Notes under the pieces: model-generated
The model's database searches: none
What the model saw: only the letters and a program-made list of their open reading frames with translations
Told to the model about the DNA's origin: nothing
Translations under genes and position numbers: made by a program
From: Hyphomicrobiaceae bacterium
GTDB lineage: Bacteria > Pseudomonadota > Alphaproteobacteria > Rhizobiales > Hyphomicrobiaceae
DNA: 64,000 nt
Direction: 5' to 3'
NCBI GenBank assembly: GCA_002919265.1
Contig: PKEY01000022.1
Coordinates: 55,843-119,842, forward strand
In this document: piece by piece, positions 16,234-26,452 of the stretch
Layout of the letters: every line of letters begins with the position of its first letter
How positions within the stretch are numbered: position 1 is the stretch's first letter

Positions 16234-17664
16234 ATGCCGTCCACTGTTTTCGAATCCCGCATCTTTCAGGATGCGTTCGGCACGCCGGAGATGCGCCGCA
16301 TCTTCTCGGACGAAGCCACAGTTGCCCACGCTGTCTTGGTGGAGGTTGCTCTCGCGCGGGTGCAAGGTCGGCTTGGCATCATTCCCGCCGACGCTGCGCG
16401 CGAAATCGAAAAGCGCGCTGACGCCTCGCGGATCGACTTTGCCGAACTGAAGCGCGAAACCGATCTCGTCGGCTATCCCATCGTCGGCCTCGTGCATCAG
16501 CTTGCCCGCCAATGCGGTGACGCCGGCCGGTATCTGCACTGGGGCGCGACAACCCAGGACATCATGGACACTGTCCTTGTCCTGCAGATCCGCGAGGCTA
16601 TGGGCGTTATCGGCACGGATCTCGCGCGCGTCGACGAGGCGCTCACCAGCCTGATCGAAAAACACCGGTACACCGTCATGGCGGCGCGAACGCACCTCCA
16701 ACAGGCGCTGCCCACCACATTCGGTTTCAAAGCTGCGGTCTGGCTGTCGATGATCCGTCGTGCGCGACAGCGCCTGCTCCAGCTTTGGCCGCGCGTCCTT
16801 GTTGTGCAGTTTTCCGGGGCCGCCGGCACCCTCGCCTCGCTTGGCGATCGTGGCCTCGAGGTTCAAGAAGCCCTCGCCGCCGAGCTCAACCTCGCGACAC
16901 CGTCGATCACATGGCACACGGCGCGCGACAGCCTTGCCGAGGTGGTCAACTTCCTTGCGCTCACGACCGCCAGCCTGGCGAAGATCGCCACCGATGTGGC
17001 CCTGATGATGCAGACCGAAGTCGCGGAAGCCTTCGAGCCATTCGCTCCCGGCCGGGGCTCATCGAGCACGATGCCGCAAAAACGTAACCCCATTTCCTGC
17101 GAGCTCATCATCGCTGCGGCGAAGGCGGTTCGGCAGTACGCGGGGCTTATGCTCGATGGCGTCGTGGCTGATCACGAGCGCGCGACGGGGCCTTGGCAGG
17201 CGGAATGGATCGCCCTGCCCCAAAGCTTCCTCGCCACAGCGGCGGCCTTGCGACAGAGCGATTTGATGCTTAGTGGTCTGGTGGTGGACCCCTACCGGAT
17301 GCGGAGCAACCTCAATTTGACGGGTGGGCTGATCGTTGCCGAGGCGGTCATGATGGCGCTTGCCGAGTATATCGGCCGCAACACGGCCCATGACATCGTT
17401 TATTCGGCTTGCCGTGCCGCAGCGGAGTCGGGCAACGAGCTGATCACAGAGCTTATGCGTCGGCCGGAAGTCACGAAGCATCTCGACGAGCCGCGCTTGC
17501 GCGAGCTTGTCGATCCGGCGAATTACCTGGGTAGTGTGCAGCAGATGATCGACCGTGCGCTGAACGAGCCGAAAGCGGGCGATCAGTCGTCCAGATCATC
17601 CGGGGCTTTATCGGCAGCCGCCGATGCCGTGACATCTGCAGGAAAATCAACGCCCACCAAGTAA
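16234..17664 (+). CDS. Fumarase/aspartase-superfamily lyase, PcaB / adenylosuccinate-lyase-like
   Basis: The 476-residue protein has the superfamily signature [17 protein letters not shown] near 273-289, with [12 protein letters not shown] near 101-112 and [13 protein letters not shown] near 151-163. These match 3-carboxy-cis,cis-muconate cycloisomerase (PcaB) and the loosely named adenylosuccinate lyase family proteins found beside TRAP genes. If PcaB, it would act after protocatechuate made by PobA, but no other pca genes are seen, so the substrate may instead be the solute of the TRAP system. The start is set by GGGAGAAG. The last ~29 residues are low-complexity ([15 protein letters not shown]) and are read across the 3' end of truA. 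Confidence 0.75.
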   Translation: MPSTVFESRIFQDAFGTPEMRRIFSDEATVAHAVLVEVALARVQGRLGIIPADAAREIEKRADASRIDFAELKRETDLVGYPIVGLVHQLARQCGDAGRYLHWGATTQDIMDTVLVLQIREAMGVIGTDLARVDEALTSLIEKHRYTVMAARTHLQQALPTTFGFKAAVWLSMIRRARQRLLQLWPRVLVVQFSGAAGTLASLGDRGLEVQEALAAELNLATPSITWHTARDSLAEVVNFLALTTASLAKIATDVALMMQTEVAEAFEPFAPGRGSSSTMPQKRNPISCELIIAAAKAVRQYAGLMLDGVVADHERATGPWQAEWIALPQSFLATAAALRQSDLMLSGLVVDPYRMRSNLNLTGGLIVAEAVMMALAEYIGRNTAHDIVYSACRAAAESGNELITELMRRPEVTKHLDEPRLRELVDPANYLGSVQQMIDRALNEPKAGDQSSRSSGALSAAADAVTSAGKSTPTK

Positions 17665-18377
17665 AGCCCGTGAGCGGGAGCCACGGGCCCACAGGCCTTG
17701 CGATCCCGCGCCTCAAGAGCGCCAACGAGATCGGCCACCGACCAGCGGCCGGCGCCGACCAACTTCAGGCTGCCGACCATCGAACGCACCTGGTTGTGCA
17801 TGAACGATCGCGCGGACGCGCGGATATGAATTTCCTGGCCCACCCGGCTCACGTCGAGCCGATCCAACGTTTTCACGGGTGATTTCGCCTGGCAGCCAGC
17901 CGCCCGGAAAGTCGAGAAGTCGTGCCGGCCGACGAGCTTCTGAGCGGCTTCGTGCATGAGGTCGGCGTCGAGCGGGATCGGCTGCCACCAGACGCGATTG
18001 CGATCGAGCGCCGGCGGCGCGCGCCGGTTCAAAATGCGGTATAGGTAGTGTCGGGCCGTCGCCGAAAAGCGGGCGTCGAACGTTGGCGGCACCTCAGTAC
18101 AATCGAGCACCACGATAGGGTTGGGCTTGAGGTGAAAGTTGAGGGCCTCGCGGATCTTGAACGGCTCCCACCGTTTCTGCAGGTCAAAATGCGCCACTTG
18201 GCCCAGCGCGTGCACGCCGGCATCAGTGCGGCCGGCTCCCCGAACGCTCGTCTCTTCGCCCGAGAACTTCGCGATGGCCCGGACGAGCTCTCCCTGCACC
18301 GATTGTCCGTCTGCCTGGATTTGCCAACCGACGAACGGTGTGCCGTCGTACTCGATGGTAATGCGGTACCGAGGCAT
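17583..18377 (-). CDS. truA: tRNA pseudouridine(38-40) synthase
   Basis: Converts uridines 38-40 of the tRNA anticodon stem to pseudouridine. The 264 residues follow the TruA plan: [18 protein letters not shown] at the N-terminus, catalytic Asp52 in [33 protein letters not shown] and [13 protein letters not shown]. The ATG at 18377 fits the family start; a TTG at 18395 would overlap fmt. It is the last gene of def-fmt-truA, and its 3' end overlaps the convergent lyase gene by 82 bases. Confidence 0.96.
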   Translation of the reverse strand: MPRYRITIEYDGTPFVGWQIQADGQSVQGELVRAIAKFSGEETSVRGAGRTDAGVHALGQVAHFDLQKRWEPFKIREALNFHLKPNPIVVLDCTEVPPTFDARFSATARHYLYRILNRRAPPALDRNRVWWQPIPLDADLMHEAAQKLVGRHDFSTFRAAGCQAKSPVKTLDRLDVSRVGQEIHIRASARSFMHNQVRSMVGSLKLVGAGRWSVADLVGALEARDRKACGPVAPAHGLYLVGVDFPADVTASAAADKAPDDLDD

Positions 18378-18391
18378 CGAGTGTGCCTGCC

Positions 18392-19324
18392 TCAACCGAG
18401 CTGGGTGCCAGGAGCCAATTCGAACCCGCGCAGGAACTCATCGGCGGGCATAGGCTTCCGGCCGGCCCGCTGCAACAGCACGAGGCGCACCGCACCTTCA
18501 CCGCAAGCGACAGTGAGCTTATCGTCGAGAATCGTGCCGGGAGCACCCGAACCTTCCACCAGCTCCGAGCGCAATACCTTGATGCGCTCCCGCCGACCGG
18601 CCGGGCCTGCTTCGAACCAGGCACCGGGATAAGGCGACAGCCCCCGTATCAGGTTGTGCACCTGCGCCGCCGGGCGCGAGAAGTCGATCCGTGCCTCTGC
18701 CTTGTCGATTTTGGCGGCGTAGGTCACACCCGTGTCGGGCTGCGGCGTAGCATCCAGGCTCCCGCGCTCCAGCGCCGCGAGTGCGCGCACCATGAGACTT
18801 GCGCCCACGCGCGCCAGCTCATCGTGCAATTCGCCCGCCGTCGTGTTCGAACCGATGGGTACGCGCTCGGCGAGACAAATGGGGCCGGTGTCGAGCCCCT
18901 CGTCCATGCGCATGACCATGACAGCCGTCTCCGTATCGCCCGCCATGATCGCCCGTTGGATGGGCGCCGCGCCACGCCACCGCGGCAATGCTGACGCGTG
19001 GAGGTTCAGACAGCCATACGCCGGCGCCTCGAGAATTGGCTTCGGCAGAATCAGGCCATAAGCGACCACCACGCCCACATCGGCGTTGTGGGAGCGGAAA
19101 ACCTCCTGCTCCGTAGCGCCTTTCAAAGACGTGGGTGTGAAAACGGGAATGCCGCTCTGTTCGGCTTGCAGATGCACGGGAGACTTACGCTCATCCATTC
19201 CCCGCCCGGCCGGCCGAGGCGGCTGCGTATAGACAGCGACGACGTCGTGCCCGGCCGCCAGAATCTCGACCAGCGTCGGCACCGCGAATTCCGGCGTTCC
19301 CATGAAAACGATGCGCAGGGACAC
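18392..19324 (-). CDS. fmt: Methionyl-tRNA formyltransferase
   Basis: Formylates initiator Met-tRNA. The 310-residue enzyme carries the catalytic triad N107, H109 and D145 in [19 protein letters not shown] and MDEGLDTGP, matching E. coli N106, H108, D144. The C-terminal tRNA-binding domain is present ([17 protein letters not shown] onward). It lies 31 bases after def and just before truA. Confidence 0.97.
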   Translation of the reverse strand: MSLRIVFMGTPEFAVPTLVEILAAGHDVVAVYTQPPRPAGRGMDERKSPVHLQAEQSGIPVFTPTSLKGATEQEVFRSHNADVGVVVAYGLILPKPILEAPAYGCLNLHASALPRWRGAAPIQRAIMAGDTETAVMVMRMDEGLDTGPICLAERVPIGSNTTAGELHDELARVGASLMVRALAALERGSLDATPQPDTGVTYAAKIDKAEARIDFSRPAAQVHNLIRGLSPYPGAWFEAGPAGRRERIKVLRSELVEGSGAPGTILDDKLTVACGEGAVRLVLLQRAGRKPMPADEFLRGFELAPGTQLG

Positions 19325-19355
19325 GAGTCGTCTCGCTGTGGCTAACCTGGTGGCG

Positions 19356-19874
19356 TCAGGCTGCGACGCCGCCTTTCGCCTGCTTCTTGAACTTCCGCAC
19401 GATCATGTCGCGCTTTAGCCGCGACAGGAAATCGATGATCAGCCGCCCATTCAGGTGGTCGATCTCATGCTGAATGGCCGTGGCCAGAAGGCCGGAAGCC
19501 TCCAGCTCCTGCTGCACCCCTTCCTTGTCGAGGAAGCGCACGCGCACGCGCGCCGGCCGTTCAATTTCAACCCGGACGTCGGGGATAGAAAGGCAGCCTT
19601 CCTCGTAGACGCGCTTTTCGTCGCTCAGCCACAGAATCTCCGGATTGATCAGGGCGAGCGGACGGCGCTCCTCACCCTCCTCCGCGGCATCCACGACGAG
19701 CAGCCGGCGCGGAATCCCCACCTGCACCGCGGCGAGCCCGACGCCCGGCGCGGCGTACATGGTTTCGAACATGTCCTCGATCAGCCGGCGCAGATCATCG
19801 TCCACCCGCTCGACGGGAGCGGAAACCTGACGCAATATGGGATCGGGGAGCGTGACAATTGGAAGTTTGGCCAT
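19356..19874 (-). CDS. def: Peptide deformylase
   Basis: Removes the N-formyl group from new proteins. The 172-residue metalloenzyme has all three motifs: PGVGLAAVQ (43-51), EEGCLS with metal ligand Cys94, and QHEIDH with H136, E137 and H140. The start [12 protein letters not shown] at 19874 is the family start; the frame stays open to 20018. First gene of def-fmt-truA, with a divergent promoter shared with the gene at 19997. Confidence 0.97.
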   Translation of the reverse strand: MAKLPIVTLPDPILRQVSAPVERVDDDLRRLIEDMFETMYAAPGVGLAAVQVGIPRRLLVVDAAEEGEERRPLALINPEILWLSDEKRVYEEGCLSIPDVRVEIERPARVRVRFLDKEGVQQELEASGLLATAIQHEIDHLNGRLIIDFLSRLKRDMIVRKFKKQAKGGVAA

Positions 19875-19996
19875 ACGGCTGAGATAAGCGACCGCATCGA
19901 GGCGGTCAATCGGGCGTGTCGCAGCGTACATTTGCGATTTGCAGATCACGCGGACAGTTCTTGCACTGCCCGACGGGGTGAATTCGAAGATTACCC

Positions 19997-21220
19997 ATGA
20001 AAAGGGCGCCTTTGACATTGGGTTGGGTGGAATGGGTATCCCTGCCCGACCTCGGCTTGCCGGCGATCAAGGCCAAGGTCGACACCGGCGCGAAGACGTC
20101 TGCGTTGCACGCATTCGAGGTCGAGCCGTTCGGCCCGATCGAGGCGCCAATGGTGCGCTTTGGCATTCATCCGATACCCGCCCGCCCGGATATCGTCATC
20201 TACAGCTCCGCCCCTATTATCGACCGGCGGGAAGTCACCAGCTCCAATGGCGAGCGCGAGCTTCGCTGTGTCATCACGACCAACCTCAGTATCGGCGACT
20301 ACACGTGGCCGATCGAGGTGACGCTCGCCAACCGGGAAACGATGACGTACCGCATGCTGCTGGGCCGCCAGGCCATTCGCGGCGACGTGCGGGTCGACCC
20401 GACGGCTTCTTATCTGCAGCCAAAGCTGAGTTACCGCGCCTACAGGCATGTGCCGCAGCTCAACCTTGTCCATCGACCGCTGCGGATTGCCCTTCTCACT
20501 CGCCGGCCACGCAGCCCTTTCAACCGACGCCTGGAAGCCGCCGCAAAGGCGCGGGGGCATGTGCTCGAGCCGCTCGAGCTCGACCGCATGTCGCTGGTCC
20601 TTGATCATGCGGAGCCCACGCTGCTCGTCGGCAACGAGCCGGTCGCGCACTACGATGCTGTCATTCCGCGGGCGACGCCTGAGGATGGTATATTTGCCTC
20701 GGCGGCTGTGCGGCAGCTGGAGCTGATGGGCAGCTTCGCGATCAACTCCGGAGACGCCCTTGACCGGCTGCACAATCCGGTTGCCGTGCGCCAGCGGCTC
20801 ATTGCCAAAGGCATTCCCGTGCCGGCGGAGACGTTGACGCCGGAGCCGCGGCCATCGACACGATCGGCACGCACCTTGTCCCCTCCACTCCGCTTTCTGG
20901 TCATCGGAACCACGGTCGCCGCCGTGCTCGAACGGCGCCTTGGACGCGATCACGATGCGAGCGCGCGGAAGCTCGAAGAGGAACGAGCGATTGCGGTGGC
21001 AACGGCCGAAGCGCTCGGGCTGCGTCTGGCTAGTGTTGAGATCGGAGAAACGAGCGCCGGCCCAACGGTATTCAAAGTCTCCGCCATGCCTGCGCTCGGC
21101 ACGTTTGAGTCCGTTACAGGTGTGCGCGTGGCTGAGGCGCTTATAGCGGACGTCGAAAAGGAGGTGCGCTCGTGGAAACGGGTTGCACACATGACATCGA
21201 GAGTGCTGCCGCGCCTCTGA
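19997..21220 (+). CDS. RimB-like retropepsin domain fused to a degenerate RimK-like ATP-grasp domain
   Basis: The N-terminal ~150 residues match the DUF/Zn_protease (RimB-type) family with a retropepsin-like site [14 protein letters not shown] (D29-T-G-A). Residues ~162-395 follow RimK in outline: [55 protein letters not shown], and a C-terminal [14 protein letters not shown]. RimK ligates glutamate to proteins. Here the central ATP-binding segment between about 285 and 300 is missing, including the region of the VIK lysine and QEY-I motif. The metal-binding EVNSSPG-type motif reads KVSAMPALG. The ligase half is probably inactive and may bind a partner or substrate. A full RimK would add over 50 residues. 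Confidence 0.7.
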   Translation: MKRAPLTLGWVEWVSLPDLGLPAIKAKVDTGAKTSALHAFEVEPFGPIEAPMVRFGIHPIPARPDIVIYSSAPIIDRREVTSSNGERELRCVITTNLSIGDYTWPIEVTLANRETMTYRMLLGRQAIRGDVRVDPTASYLQPKLSYRAYRHVPQLNLVHRPLRIALLTRRPRSPFNRRLEAAAKARGHVLEPLELDRMSLVLDHAEPTLLVGNEPVAHYDAVIPRATPEDGIFASAAVRQLELMGSFAINSGDALDRLHNPVAVRQRLIAKGIPVPAETLTPEPRPSTRSARTLSPPLRFLVIGTTVAAVLERRLGRDHDASARKLEEERAIAVATAEALGLRLASVEIGETSAGPTVFKVSAMPALGTFESVTGVRVAEALIADVEKEVRSWKRVAHMTSRVLPRL

Positions 21221-21249
21221 AGACGCCGTCCCTTGCGCCCAACCCGGCA

Positions 21250-21753
21250 TTACTGTCTGCGCGGGTCATCTTTCGGATTCACGTACTCGATGTTCCAAGG
21301 CCCGGTGCTGTTGAGCTGAACGACGGTTTCGCCATCCGCAGCCGCGTGATGGACCATGCCTGCCGGGAAAGCGAAAAAGCTGCCAGCCTTCAAATTCTCG
21401 GCGGCCTTCGGGTCCGCCTTTTCACCCATGCCAAGGCGGAACGTCCCTGAGATGACGGTCACGACCTCCGGCTTGGGATGGCTGTGCGGCGGGATCTGAT
21501 AGCCGTCCGGCAATTTGAGACGCATGGCGAATGGGCCGTCCTTGGTGGGATCGCCATAGAGAACGGCAGCCTGCGCACCTTTCGGGAGCGATGCCGGTCC
21601 TGGTGACCACTTGATCTCGTTTGCCGAGAGGATGGTGTGATCCTTGGCAGCAAGCACTCCTGCGGGTGCAAGGACGACAAGCAGGCTCGCGGCCACATGG
21701 CGCCAGGTCACCTGCCTGACATGCACACGGAACGTTTGCAGCTTCCCGATCAT
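21250..21753 (-). CDS. Secreted cupin-domain protein
   Basis: The 167-residue protein begins with an export signal (HVAASLLVVLAPAGVLAA, cleavage after LAA). One cupin barrel follows: PPHSHPKPEVVTVISGTFRLGMG is motif 1 (H-x-H-x5-E) and GSFFAFPAGMVHHAAADGE is motif 2 with the later His. It could bind a metal in the periplasm; its reaction is unknown. The ATG at 21753 has GGGAGA ahead; the longer frame to 21912 overlaps rnpB and is not coding. Confidence 0.8.
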   Translation of the reverse strand: MIGKLQTFRVHVRQVTWRHVAASLLVVLAPAGVLAAKDHTILSANEIKWSPGPASLPKGAQAAVLYGDPTKDGPFAMRLKLPDGYQIPPHSHPKPEVVTVISGTFRLGMGEKADPKAAENLKAGSFFAFPAGMVHHAAADGETVVQLNSTGPWNIEYVNPKDDPRRQ

Positions 21754-21854
21754 GGCCGTTCTCCCTTGTTTTGGAAGGCGAACTTCATGCTCGCGCCTCC
21801 TTGAGAACGACTCAGAGCGGAATGGCGAGTTCCGCGCGCCGAGGAAATGAGATT

Positions 21855-22277
<423 letters not shown>

Positions 22278-22307
22278 GAGTGAATAAGGGGTGGCTCGAG
22301 GGGACCG

Positions 22308-23225
22308 TCAAGCCCTCGCGCTGGCCGGCCTGTTGACGAGATAGATGCCGAACGCCACTAACGCCAACGCGATCGCAAGCCGGAAAGTCAACGGCTCATT
22401 CAGGATCAGGTGGCCCGCCAGGGCTCCGAAGATGGGCGTCAGGAACGTGAACGTGGACATGGCCGACGGGGAGTGTCGCGTGAGCAGCCAAAGCCAGGTC
22501 ACGTAACTGATAAAGGCAACGAGAATGGCCGTGTAGGCGAAGGCAAGCAGCGGAATGGGGTCAGAGAACGACGGCGTCCCCTCACCTGCGATGAACGAGG
22601 CCGCAATCAGCAACGGCGCCGATACGGCGAGCTGATAGAAAAGCGCCTTCTCGGCGGAGGCAAAGCGTATCGCCGTCGTTCGAATCATCAGAGTTGTAGC
22701 GCCCCACCCTGCGCCGGCCAGAAGGCACATCACGTCTCCCAGGAAGCTCAGCGATCCGCCGCTGGTGAGCAGCCCGTCGCCCAGCGCAACAGCCAGCCCG
22801 CAAAACGCGGCCAGGAGCCCAATCACCTTCGGGCGCGTCAGCCGGTCACCGGGAATGAGCAGGTGCGCGCCGACGGCGACGAAAAACGGCATCGAATATA
22901 GAAACAGCACGCCGCGCGATGCGGTCGTCCATGCGAGGCCTTGGTAAAGGAGCACAAACTCAACGCCGAAGACCACGCCGATCGCAATTCCGGCGGCGAG
23001 CGTGCCGTCGCGATTGAACAGCGGGATGCCGCGCGCCCAAGCCCATATCATTAGGAGCAAGCCGGAACACAGTGACCGCAGACCCGCCTGGAGCATCGGT
23101 GGAATGCCGGCATTGGCCACCTTGATGGCCACCTGGTTTACGCCCCAGCACGCACAGCAGGCGATGATGATGGCTGCGGCCCAGCCATTGATCGGCATCA
23201 GGTAGCCGGGCGTCTGCTTTTGCAT
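22308..23225 (-). CDS. EamA-type (DMT superfamily) transporter
   Basis: A 305-residue inner-membrane protein with ten predicted helices in two repeated EamA halves (WAAAIIIACCACWGVNQVAIK; GWGATTLMIRTTAIRF). Family members export amino acids or metabolites; the solute is not evident. The C-terminal LTFRLAIALALVAFGIYLVNR is typical. AGGA precedes the ATG at 23225. It ends about 30 bases before the 5' end of rnpB. Confidence 0.88.
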   Translation of the reverse strand: MQKQTPGYLMPINGWAAAIIIACCACWGVNQVAIKVANAGIPPMLQAGLRSLCSGLLLMIWAWARGIPLFNRDGTLAAGIAIGVVFGVEFVLLYQGLAWTTASRGVLFLYSMPFFVAVGAHLLIPGDRLTRPKVIGLLAAFCGLAVALGDGLLTSGGSLSFLGDVMCLLAGAGWGATTLMIRTTAIRFASAEKALFYQLAVSAPLLIAASFIAGEGTPSFSDPIPLLAFAYTAILVAFISYVTWLWLLTRHSPSAMSTFTFLTPIFGALAGHLILNEPLTFRLAIALALVAFGIYLVNRPASARA

Positions 23226-23240
23226 GTGAGCAGTCCTGAT

Positions 23241-24011
23241 TCAGGCAGCCTGATTGGCCGGCAGGGCGGCCAGCAGGCGCTCAAGGGTCGTGATCGTCGA
23301 CTGGTCGATTCGGCCATCAACGCGCGCTTGGCGGAAGTGGCGCTGGAAGGCCGTCACGACGAACTCGGTTTTCTCTTCGAAATCGCCGGTCGGCTCCACG
23401 TCATAGCCATAGCGTGCCAGCATCTCCTGCACCTCGACCACGAGTGGGCCGCCGTAACCCATGCCAATTCCGCGGTCCCGGGACGAAAACGGCTCCGGCT
23501 CGACCCAATGCCCAATACCCGCGCGGGCCAATCGCGCCCAATCGAATTTCTCGCCCGGATCCTTCTTTCGCACAGGCGCGACGTCCGAATGGGCGAGGAC
23601 GCGTTCCGGGCGGATACCATGACGGGCAATGATATCCCGGCAGAGCGCCACGACCGCTTCCATCTGCGCATCAGGGAAATCGGGGTAACCGCCATCGTGG
23701 CCCGGGTTGTGGATCTCAATGCCGATCGAGGCGGAATTGATGTCGGTCTCGCCAGCCCAGCGCGACAGACCTGCGTGCCATGCCCTCAATGACTCCGGAA
23801 CCAGTTGAAAGATGCGCCCCGCTTCGTCGATGACGTAATGGGCCGAAACCTTGCTTTGCGGATTTACCAGCCAATCCAAAGCGCCACGGGCCGTTGGCAC
23901 GCCAGTGTAGTGAAGCAGCAGAATTGACGGCCTTTCGTAGCCGCGCCGCCGCTCATGATTCGGCGAGGCGCGGACCTCACTCACCAACGGGCTGTCAGGT
24001 TCGAACGTCAA
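23241..24011 (-). CDS. N-acetylmuramoyl-L-alanine amidase, AmpD/AmiD family
   Basis: Cleaves the amide between MurNAc and the stem peptide. In the 256-residue protein the zinc ligands are H34 (LLLHYTG), H141 (LAHSDVAP) and D151 (KKDPGEKFDW), spaced as in AmpD. Further family blocks are VSAHYVIDEAGRIFQLVPE, WHAG and SIGIEIHNPGH. Residues ~190-250 form a C-terminal peptidoglycan-binding domain (VVEVQEMLARYGY), as in AmiD. No signal peptide is visible, which favours cytoplasmic anhydro-muropeptide recycling. Its start overlaps the stop of the upstream TerB-DnaJ gene by four bases. Confidence 0.9.
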   Translation of the reverse strand: MTFEPDSPLVSEVRASPNHERRRGYERPSILLLHYTGVPTARGALDWLVNPQSKVSAHYVIDEAGRIFQLVPESLRAWHAGLSRWAGETDINSASIGIEIHNPGHDGGYPDFPDAQMEAVVALCRDIIARHGIRPERVLAHSDVAPVRKKDPGEKFDWARLARAGIGHWVEPEPFSSRDRGIGMGYGGPLVVEVQEMLARYGYDVEPTGDFEEKTEFVVTAFQRHFRQARVDGRIDQSTITTLERLLAALPANQAA

Positions 24012-24715
24012 AGCGCGCGTTCCTTTACAATCTGATCGTAGGCGGCGTTGAGCGCCGCGAGCTTACGATTGGCAATATCGACGAATTCTTCCGGTACGCC
24101 TCGAGCAATCAGCGTATCGGGGTGATGCTCGCGAACGAGCCGGCGATAATGGGCCTTGAGCTCTTCGTCCGAAATATCCGGCGAAACGCCCAGCATGGAA
24201 TATGGGTCGTCTGCATCCCGGACGAAAAGGGCGCGAATCGCTCGGTATTCGGCGTCCGAAAAACCAAACCGCCGCGCAACGTCGGCAAGATATAAATCTT
24301 CGGCGCCGTGAAAAATGCCGTCCGCGGCGGCGATGTGGAACAACGCTTCGAGCACATCGCGCTTGAGCTGCGGCTCGTCCGCGAGCAGACGCGCGATTTT
24401 GTCTGCGTACGCGTCGTAACCCGTGACGTCCTGCTTGGCCAGGTCGTAGAGCCGCTCCACGTTGGGCCGCTCTTCAGGCGGAACGTGAAAGATTTCCTCG
24501 AAAGCCTTGGCCTCGAGATACGTGGAGACGCCGTCCGCTTTCGACAGCTTCGCGCACAGCGAAATCACGGCGATGGTAAACGCCACGGAGTTGCGCTGGG
24601 ATCGACCACGCCGGAACCGCTCCAGGCCCAGATTCCCCAAAAGCATCTCGAGAGCGGCGCGCATGGAGCCGCCGTCGCCGAATCCGATGGCCTGCATGAT
24701 GGTTTTCCAAGGCAT
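24008..24715 (-). CDS. TerB-DnaJ co-chaperone-like protein (DjlA type)
   Basis: The 235-residue protein has a TerB-like helical domain (about 42-150; VISLCAKLSKADGVSTYLEAKAF and HIAAADGIFHGAEDLYL) and a C-terminal J domain (about 172-235; DPYSMLGVSPDISDEELKAHYRRLVREHHPD) with the HPD tripeptide at 198-200. This is the arrangement of DjlA without its membrane anchor. J domains stimulate Hsp70 ATPase. It is translationally coupled to the amidase, a common alphaproteobacterial pair. Confidence 0.9.
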   Translation of the reverse strand: MPWKTIMQAIGFGDGGSMRAALEMLLGNLGLERFRRGRSQRNSVAFTIAVISLCAKLSKADGVSTYLEAKAFEEIFHVPPEERPNVERLYDLAKQDVTGYDAYADKIARLLADEPQLKRDVLEALFHIAAADGIFHGAEDLYLADVARRFGFSDAEYRAIRALFVRDADDPYSMLGVSPDISDEELKAHYRRLVREHHPDTLIARGVPEEFVDIANRKLAALNAAYDQIVKERAL

Positions 24716-24946
24716 GTGGCCTGCTTTACCTGCATTCGTGGCGACAATGAAGCGCTTGCTGGAGGCCCTCCTCCGCCCACGGAGCGCACAATCCGTGGAT
24801 CACGCGCCACAGTCTGTCAGAAAGTTGCCTCAAAATTTTCAAATTTCGTGTTGCTGTTGCCGTTTTTTGTCGACATCTGGGCAGAGCGTGCTAGCTTTTT
24901 GGTCATGGTCTCTCAGGGCCGGCCGTGCGACACAGGGGCGGGGAGA

Positions 24947-25072
24947 ATGAGAACACTCTGTTACGCGTTCGCCGCGATGGCGATGATTGCAGTGGCCGCG
25001 GGGATGGGCAAATCGGAGAGCCCGGCGCAACCCGAGGCAAAGGTTGAACTGGCGCAGGCCGTAACCCGCTGA
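24947..25072 (+). CDS. Small exported peptide, hypothetical
   Basis: A 41-residue frame with a GGGGAGA ribosome site. It begins MRTLCYAFAAMAMIAVAAG, an apparent signal peptide or membrane anchor, followed by a short polar tail (KSESPAQPEAKVELAQ). No family recognised. Support rests on the ribosome site and the hydrophobic start alone. Confidence 0.45.
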   Translation: MRTLCYAFAAMAMIAVAAGMGKSESPAQPEAKVELAQAVTR

Positions 25073-25144
25073 TTTGGGCGGCGCATTCTACGCTCAGAGG
25101 ATAAGGCTCAACCTGCGCATAAATTCGATCGATTGAACGCGCCG

Positions 25145-26449
25145 TCAGTTCGCGTCAAGCATTGTCGACGGCAGCCAGAGCGCAAGCTCCGGAAACACGG
25201 CGAGCAGCGCTACTTCAAGCACCATCAGCAGAAACAGCGGCAGCGAATAGTAGCCGATGGTGAACAGATTTCGTCCTGTCATGGATTGCAGGACGTAAAG
25301 ATTGAACCCGACCGGCGGTGTGATCTGCGCCAGCTCCGTGACGATCACGATATAGATCCCGAACCAGATCAGGTCGAAACCGCTCTGCTGAATCATCGGA
25401 ATGACGATGGACGTGGTCAGCACAACCATCGAAATCCCATCGAGAAAGCAGCCCAACACGATGTAGAGCAGCGTGAGTGCTGCTAGGAGCTGATAGCTAC
25501 TCAAGTTGAAGCTTCCCACCCATTCCGCGAGTGCGCGCGGGATTCCGGTGAATCCCATTGCGGTGGTAAGGAAGGCTGCACCGGCCAGAATGAAGCAGAT
25601 CATGCACGAGGTTCGCGTCGCCGAAAGCAACGCATCCCGTGCGTTTTCCTTTGTCAGCGTGCCGCTCCACCACGACAGCAGCAGGGAAAGGAACACGCCA
25701 ACAACGGCAGCTTCCGTTGGCGACGCCAAACCGCCGTAGATCGACCCGATAATTCCGGCGATGAGCAATACGACGGGAATGAGTCGGCGTGTGGACCTGA
25801 TCCTGTTAACGAATGTCGTGACAGGCTCAGGCGGGGGCATCCGGTTGGGGAACAACAGGGCCCAGATCATCACATAGCCCATGAACAGGCCAGCGAGCAC
25901 GAGCCCTGGTATGACTCCAGCAATAAACAAGCGCGCAATTGATTGGTCCGTGGCCGTCGCATAGACGATCATGATGATCGACGGCGGAATAAGCAGGCCT
26001 AGCGTTCCCGAACCGGCAAGAGTTCCGATGGTCATGCGCTCGTCATAGCCGCGCTTTTGCAGCTCCGGCAGCGCAATTCGACCGATGGTGGCCGTGGTTG
26101 CTGCCGACGAACCTGATACGGCGGCGAAAATCGCGCATCCGACGATATTCGTGTGCAGCAAACGCCCGGGCAGACGCGAAAGCCAGGGCGCCAGCCCTTC
26201 GAACATGTCTTCCGACAACTTCGTGCGATACAGAATTTCGCCCATTAGAACGAACATGGGCAGCGCCGTCAGATCCCAGCCTGTCAGGGATTGCCAGAAC
26301 GACGTCGCGAGCACAGGACCGGAAGGTGCGGTGACCTGCGTCATCGCAGCGAACCCGACGGCGGCCAGCGCAATTGCCACCCAGACGCCGCAGGCAAGAA
26401 AAACAAACAGCAGAGCAATCAGCAGGGCTGAAACCGTCATCAAATCCAC
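25145..26449 (-). CDS. dctM: TRAP transporter large permease (DctM), pyroglutamate-type cluster
   Basis: The 434-residue membrane protein has the family blocks AAVSGSSAATTATIGRIALPELQKRGY, LAGSGTLGLLIPPSIIMIVY, GGLASPTEAAVVG and ITPPVGFNLYVLQSMTG. The GTG at 26449 has GGGAGGG at the right distance and starts just past the dctQ stop. Last gene of dctPQM on this strand, opposite the 5-oxoprolinase gene, so the solute may be 5-oxoproline (inference). Confidence 0.93.
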   Translation of the reverse strand: MDLMTVSALLIALLFVFLACGVWVAIALAAVGFAAMTQVTAPSGPVLATSFWQSLTGWDLTALPMFVLMGEILYRTKLSEDMFEGLAPWLSRLPGRLLHTNIVGCAIFAAVSGSSAATTATIGRIALPELQKRGYDERMTIGTLAGSGTLGLLIPPSIIMIVYATATDQSIARLFIAGVIPGLVLAGLFMGYVMIWALLFPNRMPPPEPVTTFVNRIRSTRRLIPVVLLIAGIIGSIYGGLASPTEAAVVGVFLSLLLSWWSGTLTKENARDALLSATRTSCMICFILAGAAFLTTAMGFTGIPRALAEWVGSFNLSSYQLLAALTLLYIVLGCFLDGISMVVLTTSIVIPMIQQSGFDLIWFGIYIVIVTELAQITPPVGFNLYVLQSMTGRNLFTIGYYSLPLFLLMVLEVALLAVFPELALWLPSTMLDAN

Positions 26450-26452
26450 GGA

